In this document: in pieces, positions 9,257 through 13,807 of the stretch
Layout of the letters: the number at the start of each line of letters is the position of its first letter
How positions within the stretch are numbered: position 1 is the first letter of the stretch
NCBI GenBank assembly: GCA_937923255.1
Contig: CALAIL010000058.1
Location: 1 to 13,807, forward strand
From: an uncultured Propionivibrio sp.
GTDB lineage: Bacteria; Pseudomonadota; Gammaproteobacteria; Burkholderiales; Rhodocyclaceae
Direction of reading: 5' to 3'
Length of the DNA: 13,807 nucleotides
Translations under genes and position numbers: made by a program
Notes under the pieces: generated by a model
The model's input: only the letters and a program-made list of their open reading frames with translations
What the model was told of the DNA's origin: nothing
Databases searched by the model: none

Positions 9257-10513
9257 ATGAAAATCGACGAATTTCGCCCAATCGCGGAAAAACTGTTTGC
9301 CGAAATCCGCGCGCTGTCTTTCGACGGCGTCGGCATCTCGCGCGACAGTTACGGCGACAAAGAATCGGCAACAGCCGATTACCTGAGTGCCTTTGCCGAG
9401 GAAAACGGTCTGCAAACCTGGCGCGACCGCGCCGCCAATCTGAGAATCGGCTTTCCCGACACCCCTGCCGACAGTCCGGTCATCTGGTGCGGTTCGCACA
9501 TCGATTCGGTGCCGCAAGGCGGCAATTTCGATGGATTGGCGGGTGTCACCGCCGGGCTGCTCTGCCTGCTTGCGCAGCAGCGCAGCGGTTGCCGCTCGCC
9601 GCTGCCGCTCCAGGTCATCGGTTTGCGCGGCGAGGAAAGCGCCTGGTTCGGCAAAGCGTATATGGGTTCTTCCGCCCTGCTCGGCAAACTCGATGCGGAG
9701 GATCTCGCCCTGCGCCGGCGCGGCAACGGCGAAACGCTGGGCGAAGCCATGCAGCGCGTCGGTGCGGATATCGACGCCATCCGCGAACAACAGCGTCTGT
9801 TCGATCCGCAAAAAGTGCGCGCCTTCCTCGAACTGCACATTGAACAGGGGCCGGTCATGGAAGCGCGCAAACTGCCGGTGGCCGTAGTCTCCGGCATTCG
9901 CGGCAACATCCGGCACGGCCGCATGCAATGCCTCGGCGAAGCCGGGCATTCGGGGACAATTCCGCGCTGGCTGCGGCGTGATGCCGTCTTTGCCGTTTCC
10001 GACCTGATCATGCGGCTGGACGGGCACTGGAGCGACCTGCTCGAACGCGGCACCGATCTTGTCGTTACCGTTGGCATGTTGTCGACCGACGCGGCCGAAC
10101 ACGCCGCCTCGCGCATTCCCGGCCAGGTGACGTTCAGCTTTGAGGCGCGCAGCAAGAGCCTCGACACGCTGGAGGCCTTTTATCAGCTGATGCGCGCCGA
10201 ATGCGCCGCCATTACACGCGAACGGCAGGTGCGTTTCGAGTTCGGTCGCCGTATCCTTTCCAGCCCGGCGACGATGGATACGGCGCTGAGCGATCTGCTG
10301 CTCAAGGTCTGCGCCAGCCAGAATATTCCTTGCGAACTGATTCCCAGCGGCGCCGGACACGATTCGGCCATGTTCGCCAATGCCGGCATTCCCAGCGCCA
10401 TGCTGTTCGTACGCAACCAGCACGGCTCCCACAACCCGGAGGAAGCCATGGATCTCGACGACTTCATGCTGGGTGCTGCAGCGCTCGATCAGGCCATCCA
10501 TGAAATCCGCTGA
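9257..10513 (+). CDS. M20-family Zn-dependent N-carbamoyl-L-amino-acid amidohydrolase
   Basis: At 418 residues this has the usual length for the amidohydrolase branch of M20 (AllC, N-carbamoyl-L-amino-acid hydrolase, beta-ureidopropionase-like). Metal ligands are visible in the expected order: H81 in GSHIDSVPQGG, D92 in FDGLAGV, E127 in RGEESAWFG, H194 in ELHIEQGP and H392 in GSHNPEEAM. The dimerisation-domain substrate motif is GEAGHSGTIPRWLRRDA (H231), and the C-terminal SGAGHDSAMFANAGIP also fits. Enzymes of this type release CO2 and NH3 from N-carbamoyl amino acids. Next to pyrE/K/D, N-carbamoyl-aspartate (ureidosuccinate) is the obvious candidate, though beta-ureidopropionate, allantoate or hydantoin-derived substrates are possible. 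The start is 11 bp after the permease stop with no clear Shine-Dalgarno, which suggests translational coupling. The substrate motif differs from the common GTTPMxxRxDA form. Confidence 0.9.
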   Translation: MKIDEFRPIAEKLFAEIRALSFDGVGISRDSYGDKESATADYLSAFAEENGLQTWRDRAANLRIGFPDTPADSPVIWCGSHIDSVPQGGNFDGLAGVTAGLLCLLAQQRSGCRSPLPLQVIGLRGEESAWFGKAYMGSSALLGKLDAEDLALRRRGNGETLGEAMQRVGADIDAIREQQRLFDPQKVRAFLELHIEQGPVMEARKLPVAVVSGIRGNIRHGRMQCLGEAGHSGTIPRWLRRDAVFAVSDLIMRLDGHWSDLLERGTDLVVTVGMLSTDAAEHAASRIPGQVTFSFEARSKSLDTLEAFYQLMRAECAAITRERQVRFEFGRRILSSPATMDTALSDLLLKVCASQNIPCELIPSGAGHDSAMFANAGIPSAMLFVRNQHGSHNPEEAMDLDDFMLGAAALDQAIHEIR

Positions 10514-10544
10514 CATGCAGCGGAAAGAAAAATCTCCGCTTTCC
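10506..10544 (+). promoter_or_regulatory. Mutually exclusive hairpins between the hydrolase gene and pyrE
   Basis: AGCGGA (10519-10524) can pair with TCCGCT at 10506-10511, overlapping the hydrolase stop codon, or with a second TCCGCT at 10535-10540. GGAAAG (10522-10527) can also pair with CTTTCC (10539-10544). The arrangement sits in the only sizeable gap of the operon, just before pyrE. There is no T tract, so it is not a plain terminator. An mRNA processing or translational switch is possible but unproven. Confidence 0.35.
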
Positions 10545-10573
10545 ACTCACTTCGTACTGACCGGAGTTTGCCC

Positions 10574-11293
10574 GTGACCACCGCCATTCCACAACGCGAC
10601 GCCGACGACGCGCGTATTGCCCGCGAGGTTTCGCTCGCCCTGCTCTCCTGCGGCTGCATCGAGTTTCAGGCCGACGAGCCGTTCCGCCTGCCTTCCGGCT
10701 GGGCCAGCCCGGTTTATATCGAATGCCGCCGCCTGATCTCTTTCCCCGACATCCGGCGCATGCTGATGCGGCATGCGCTCGACCTCTTGCGCAAGCGCCA
10801 CTGCCTCGACAATCTGGCCGCCATTGCCGGCGCGGAAGCCAGCGGCATCGCGCTGGCCGCCTGGATTGCCGAGGCGCTCGACCTGCCCATGCAGTACGTG
10901 CGCAAGCAGCGCAAAGGGCTGGGCCCGGGGCGGCAGGTTGTCGGCGTCGTTCACCCCGGCGATAGCGTACTTCTGGTCGATGATCTGATGTCGGGCGGTC
11001 ACTCGATTTTCAACTGCTGCCTGGCCATCGCCGAAGCCGGCCTGAAAGCGAAGAACGCCTTCGTCATCTTCGATTACGCGACCTTCCCCACACAAAACGC
11101 GCTCGAAATGCTCGGCGTCAGCGTACATTCGCTGGCCACCTGGCAGGACATTCTGGCTGCCGCGCGCGAGCAGTCCGCCCTGCCAACACCGGCGCTCGCC
11201 GAGCTGGAAACCTTCCTCGCCGACCCGGCACGCTGGTCGCATCTTCACGGCGGCAAATCCGCCGTCCACGCCGAAACGAAAGGATTGACATGA
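10574..11293 (+). CDS. pyrE: Orotate phosphoribosyltransferase
   Basis: The enzyme joins orotate and PRPP to give OMP. I chose the GTG at 10574 (239 residues) because CCGGAG lies seven bases upstream; a TTG six bases earlier would be too close to that site. The N-terminus has the orotate-site segment FRLPSGWASPVYIECRRL. The Rossmann-like core has AGAEASGIALAAWIAEALDLP, and the flexible catalytic loop reads YVRKQRKGLGPG. The PRPP motif is VLLVDDLMSGGHS (residues ~132-144), matching the type I consensus with DD. The KGLG loop replaces the KDHG of E. coli PyrE, so the catalytic-loop histidine is missing. A KGYG/KGFG loop and a C-terminus like TWQDILAAARE...ELETFLADPARW are what I associate with the longer alphaproteobacterial PyrE subtype. 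Its stop overlaps the next ATG (ATGA at 11290-11293). Confidence 0.87.
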   Translation: MTTAIPQRDADDARIAREVSLALLSCGCIEFQADEPFRLPSGWASPVYIECRRLISFPDIRRMLMRHALDLLRKRHCLDNLAAIAGAEASGIALAAWIAEALDLPMQYVRKQRKGLGPGRQVVGVVHPGDSVLLVDDLMSGGHSIFNCCLAIAEAGLKAKNAFVIFDYATFPTQNALEMLGVSVHSLATWQDILAAAREQSALPTPALAELETFLADPARWSHLHGGKSAVHAETKGLT

Positions 11294-11616
11294 CCTTTTC
11301 CGCCACAGCCGCACAGTTTGAACAATCCGCCGGCGGTACGGACGATTTCAAGCGCCTGTACCGGGACGCCTTTGCGCTGATGAAAAGCGACGCGGAAAAC
11401 GCGGCCATCTATTTCGTCATCGGCGTCGCCGCGCATGGCTACGTTCTCCAGTACGAAGACCAGGCGGTGACGGCCGAACGCGCCGAGTCCGCCAAGAACG
11501 CGCTCGTCCGCTTCTGCCGCAAGGCCGCCCAGGCGCTGGCTGCGCCGCCCGCCGAACGCCTGGCGCTGCTCGGTGAGATCGCTGCCGAATACCAGTTCGA
11601 CATCACCGATTTTTAG
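11290..11616 (+). CDS. Uncharacterised 108-aa protein inside the pyr-type operon
   Basis: I do not recognise this protein. It starts at an ATG overlapping the pyrE stop by four bases and has AAAGGA a few bases upstream, so it is very likely translated and coupled to pyrE. It has no signal peptide and no convincing membrane span. It appears all-helical: a first helix around FKRLYRDAFALMKSD, then a hydrophobic, aromatic-rich stretch AIYFVIGVAAHGYVLQYED (~39-57), then amphipathic helices AERAESAKNALVRFCRKAAQAL and ERLALLGEIAAEYQFDI. It has one cysteine, so no metal cluster is suggested. Its position between orotate phosphoribosyltransferase and the dihydroorotate dehydrogenase subunits suggests a small partner, stabiliser or regulator of one of these enzymes. 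That is inference from context alone. Confidence 0.8.
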   Translation: MTFSATAAQFEQSAGGTDDFKRLYRDAFALMKSDAENAAIYFVIGVAAHGYVLQYEDQAVTAERAESAKNALVRFCRKAAQALAAPPAERLALLGEIAAEYQFDITDF

Positions 11617-11635
11617 GCCCTGTGGGACGAGCGCC

Positions 11636-12460
11636 ATGCTATTTACTGCGACAATTTTCTCCAACGCCGAAATCGCGCCCGGCTACTGGCGGATTCGCCT
11701 GAGCGCGCCGCCCGCCTTCACCGCCGTCCAGCCCGGCCAGTTCGTCATGGTGCGTGTCGGCAGCGACCCGCTGCTGCGCCGCCCATTTGCCGTCTTTGAC
11801 ATGGGCGTCTCCGACGCGCCGGATGAGGCGGCGGGAGGCTCGCGCGCCTGGTTCGAAATGCTCTACAAAGTCGTCGGCAAGGGCACGGCGCTGCTGGCAA
11901 AACAACGCGAAGGCGCCGAAATCGGCATTCTCGGCCCGCTTGGCACGGGATTCCAGTGCCGCGGCGATGAAAAGGAGGAACGCCTGCTCGTCGGCGGCGG
12001 CATCGGTCTGGCGCCGCTCTACCTGCTTGCCGCCGATCTGGTCAAAAAACAGCGGGCGCCGGTCAGGCTGTTCGCCGGCGGACGCACGCACGCCGATTTG
12101 CTTTGTCTGGAAGACTTTCAGTGCCTCGGCGTCGATTGCCACACCGCCACCGAGGATGGCTCACACGGTGAACGCGGTTTTGTCACGCTTGCCCTGACCC
12201 GCTATCTCGATGCCCTACCGGGCAAGGCCGCACTCTACGCCTGCGGCCCGGAAGGCATGTTAGGCGCCGTCGCCCGGATCGCCGCCGAACGCGAACTGCC
12301 CTGTCAGGTTTCACTGGAGGCGCATATGGCCTGCGGCGTCGGCGCATGTCTGGCCTGCGTCGTGCCGGGACGGCGCCACTCGCCGCAAATGCCGGACTAT
12401 CGCTGCGTCTGCGCCGAAGGTCCGGTTTTTCTGGCCGGGGAACTGCAATGGCCGTCATAG
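11636..12460 (+). CDS. pyrK: Dihydroorotate dehydrogenase B, electron-transfer subunit
   Basis: The 274-residue product carries FAD and a [2Fe-2S] cluster and passes electrons between NAD(H) and the FMN of PyrD. The flavin-binding beta-barrel has LLRRPFAVFD (~47-55) and GKGTALLAK with GILGPLGTGF. The NAD-binding half has LLVGGGIGLAPLYLL (~117-131), LFAGGRTHADLL, and YACGPEGML (~201-209). The cluster ligands near the C-terminus are C233, C238 and C241 in MACGVGACLACVV, plus C259 in CVCAEGPVF, the PyrK pattern. The ATG at 11636 gives the family's normal N-terminus (LFTATIFSN...). The open frame extends upstream to 11573, but only through the coding region of the preceding gene. It lies 19 bp after that gene and 12 bp before pyrD. 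The loop between C241 and C259 is about three residues longer than I expect for this family. Confidence 0.95.
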   Translation: MLFTATIFSNAEIAPGYWRIRLSAPPAFTAVQPGQFVMVRVGSDPLLRRPFAVFDMGVSDAPDEAAGGSRAWFEMLYKVVGKGTALLAKQREGAEIGILGPLGTGFQCRGDEKEERLLVGGGIGLAPLYLLAADLVKKQRAPVRLFAGGRTHADLLCLEDFQCLGVDCHTATEDGSHGERGFVTLALTRYLDALPGKAALYACGPEGMLGAVARIAAERELPCQVSLEAHMACGVGACLACVVPGRRHSPQMPDYRCVCAEGPVFLAGELQWPS

Positions 12461-12472
12461 AGAGATGAATGT

Positions 12473-13396
12473 ATGAACGCGCAAACCCTCAACATGGCCG
12501 TCGATCTCGCCGGCATCCGCCTGCGCAATCCGGTGATGACCGCTTCCGGCACCTTCGGCTACGGCGAGGAATTCGCCGACTACGTCGACCTGCATAAAAT
12601 CGGCGCCTACATCACCAAGGGATTGTCGCCGCGCCCACGTTCCGGCAATCCGACGCCGCGCACGGCCGAAACGCCCGCCGGCATGCTCAACGCCATCGGC
12701 CTGCAAAACGTCGGCATCGATGCCTTTATCGAAAAAAAGCTGCCGTTCATCCGCAGCGTTGATACGCCCTGCATCGCCAACTTTTTCGGAAACGATATCG
12801 GCGAATACGCGGAAATGGCGGCGCGCCTCGACGCATTGCCCGAAATCGCCGGCCTGGAAGTCAATATCTCGTGCCCGAACGTCAAGCACGGCGGCATCGC
12901 CTTCGGCTCCGACCCGGCCAGCGCCGCCAGCGTCGTTTCCGCCTGCCGCCAGGCCACGAAAAAGCCGTTGATCGTCAAGCTTTCGCCCAACGTCACCGAC
13001 ATCGTCGTCATGGCTAAAGCCTGCGCCGACGCGGGCGCAGATGCGCTGTCGCTGATCAACACCCTGGTTGGCATGGCCGTCGATCTGGAGCGCCGCCGCC
13101 CGGTGCTCGCCAACATCACCGGCGGCCTTTCTGGCCCGGCGGTCAAGCCGGTCGCTCTGCGCATGGTCTGGCAGGTGGCCCGCGCCGTCAGCCTGCCGGT
13201 CATCGGCATCGGCGGCATCATGAGCGCGACGGACGCCCTTGAATTCATGCTTTGCGGCGCCAGCGCCGTCCAGATCGGCACCGCCAGCTTCATCGCGCCG
13301 GACAGTGCGCAACGCATCGCCGAAGAGATGGAAGCCTGGCTGCGCGCGCACGGCGAGAACGACGTGCGTAACCTGATCGGCGCGCTCAAAGCCTGA
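12473..13396 (+). CDS. pyrD: Dihydroorotate dehydrogenase, class IB catalytic subunit
   Basis: The 307-residue FMN-dependent TIM barrel interconverts dihydroorotate and orotate. The active-site base is C134 in VNISCPNVKHGG, a cysteine as in class I enzymes; class II (quinone-linked) enzymes use serine. Other landmarks are NPVMTASGTFGYGEE (~19-33), AYITKGLSPRPR (K49), GLQNVG, VKLSPNVTDI, SLINTLVGMAVD, GGLSGPAVKPVALRMV and the phosphate-binding GIGGI...GTASF near the C-terminus. There is no N-terminal membrane helix, so the enzyme is cytosolic. The adjacent pyrK makes it the NAD-linked IB type. The start ATG is 12 bp after pyrK with only a weak AGAGA upstream. Proteobacteria normally rely on class II PyrD for biosynthesis, so this is either a replacement for anaerobic growth or a specialised catabolic/salvage copy. 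Confidence 0.96.
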   Translation: MNAQTLNMAVDLAGIRLRNPVMTASGTFGYGEEFADYVDLHKIGAYITKGLSPRPRSGNPTPRTAETPAGMLNAIGLQNVGIDAFIEKKLPFIRSVDTPCIANFFGNDIGEYAEMAARLDALPEIAGLEVNISCPNVKHGGIAFGSDPASAASVVSACRQATKKPLIVKLSPNVTDIVVMAKACADAGADALSLINTLVGMAVDLERRRPVLANITGGLSGPAVKPVALRMVWQVARAVSLPVIGIGGIMSATDALEFMLCGASAVQIGTASFIAPDSAQRIAEEMEAWLRAHGENDVRNLIGALKA

Positions 13397-13423
13397 ATGG
13401 ATGAGGTCGCGCCGCGGCGGCCT

Positions 13424-13561
13424 ACCCGTGGGTTTTGAACTGCGCCTGTCGTCTTTCCGCAGCGCTTTTTGTAGTTCTCCGGCAAAAGCCGCGCCGAGCA
13501 GAAACACCAGACTCAACCAGAAAATCCAGACCAGCAGCGCCGCTGAAGTCCGCGTAAACAG
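13424..13561 (-). pseudogene. Possible truncated 3' remnant of a YihY/BrkB-like membrane protein
   Basis: On the minus strand a frame reads a membrane helix plus amphipathic tail: SAALLVWIFWLSLVFLLGAA, then FAGELQKALRKDDRR. This resembles the last helix and tail of YihY/BrkB-family inner-membrane proteins (pattern LLLWLY...LLGAExxAEL). The same frame has no stop before it runs antisense into pyrD. The region upstream of it (13562 onwards) is repeat sequence rather than the rest of such a gene. If real, it is a fragment cut at both ends. The family link is by eye and uncertain. Confidence 0.3.
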
Positions 13562-13611
13562 GGCATCTCCGGACACCCTCTCCGAAACCCGCGTGGATAG
13601 GGCGTTTGCGG
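13535..13611. repeat. Degenerate 39-bp tandem repeat, two copies
   Basis: Positions 13535-13572 and 13574-13611 align at an offset of 39 with about 25 of 38 bases identical, including CCGCGT and GGGC cores. On the + strand it reads as a 13-residue period (AEVRVNRAS then SETRVDRAF). I do not think it is translated; it looks like part of a dispersed intergenic repeat. Confidence 0.4.
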
Positions 13612-13666
13612 GTAATCGCCTCTGGAACCCTTATAAATAAAGGGCTTCAGGGCGCCTCCTCTGAAG

Positions 13667-13698
13667 ATAGCGCCTTCTTTTGTCAGAATACGGCGTTG
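13667..13698. repeat. 32-bp direct repeat, first copy
   Basis: ATAGCGCCTTC...AATACGGCGTTG matches 13773-13804 at an offset of 106 bp with about six differences; the last 12 bases are identical. TACGGC inside it (13689-13694) is mirrored by GCCGTA at 13715-13720, giving a weak dyad. This suggests a multi-copy intergenic element or tandem array continuing past the window. Confidence 0.6.
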
Positions 13699-13772
13699 CT
13701 GTGTTGACCTGGCCTTGCCGTACTGAGTGGTCTGTCTGCGGCTTACCACCTTGTCTTTGGCAACGTCGAGCC

Positions 13773-13804
13773 ATAGCGGCTTCCTTTACCAAAATACGGC
13801 GTTG
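13773..13804. repeat. 32-bp direct repeat, second copy at window edge
   Basis: This is the partner of 13667-13698 (ATAGCGGCTTC...AATACGGCGTTG). The window stops three bases later, so it is not visible whether more copies follow. No transposase frame or terminal inverted repeats are seen, so I do not call an insertion sequence. From 13397 to 13807 there is no intact gene and no convincing terminator for the operon. Confidence 0.6.
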
Positions 13805-13807
13805 GCT

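Noticed and set aside
8169..10546. Two long minus-strand open frames (400 and 455 codons) opposite the permease and hydrolase genes
   Set aside because: They are antisense frames of GC-rich genes, with His/Gln/Ala/Arg-rich products and no recognisable motif, while the + strand frames show full family signatures.
12455..13576. 373-codon minus-strand frame opposite pyrD
   Set aside because: Only its first ~45 residues look protein-like (treated as a possible remnant); the rest is antisense to pyrD and Asp/Gly/Ala-biased.
13667..13804. The two 32-bp repeats considered as a CRISPR fragment or insertion-sequence ends
   Set aside because: They are imperfect, 106 bp apart, in direct orientation, with no transposase frame, target duplication or cas genes.

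Overview
The window looks like a chromosomal piece of a Gram-negative proteobacterium. A betaproteobacterium of the Rhodocyclales type is my best guess. The basis is the GC-rich NNC/NNG codon style of most genes, an RTX protein of the type I secretion kind, an atypical 2-Cys Tpx and an exported periplasmic protein. The family-level placement is an inference from general familiarity, not from a marker gene.

Layout. (1) Positions 1-4430 hold the 3' part of a giant RTX calcium-binding protein whose start lies outside the window. It alternates runs of nonapeptide repeats with seven copies (six good, one degenerate) of a ~96-residue haemolysin-type calcium-binding-related block, and ends in a C-terminal region of the type I secretion kind. 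(2) Positions 4691-5194 encode the thiol peroxidase Tpx, followed by a strong intrinsic terminator. (3) Positions 5337-5900 show no convincing intact gene. (4) A DMT/EamA permease (5901-6839, +) converges on a small exported four-cysteine protein of unknown function (6869-7312, -). (5) A stretch of about 680 bp without a credible gene separates that gene from a tight six-gene + strand operon (7995-13396). (6) The last ~400 bp hold a possible broken membrane-protein remnant on the minus strand, a degenerate 39-bp tandem repeat and a ~32-bp direct repeat spaced 106 bp apart.

The operon is the biological centre of the window: MFS permease, M20-family N-carbamoyl amidohydrolase, orotate phosphoribosyltransferase (a PyrE subtype I associate with alphaproteobacteria), an unrecognised 108-aa protein, PyrK, and class IB PyrD. 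Spacings are 11, 60, -4, 19 and 12 bp. Read together, the set suggests uptake of orotate, dihydroorotate or N-carbamoyl-aspartate. PyrE would salvage orotate to OMP, PyrDK would interconvert orotate and dihydroorotate using NAD(H), and the amidohydrolase would cleave N-carbamoyl-aspartate (ureidosuccinate) to aspartate, CO2 and ammonia. No dihydroorotase, OMP decarboxylase or dedicated regulator is in the window, so the route is incomplete here. The enzyme families are well supported; the integrated pathway and the role of the 108-aa protein are inference.
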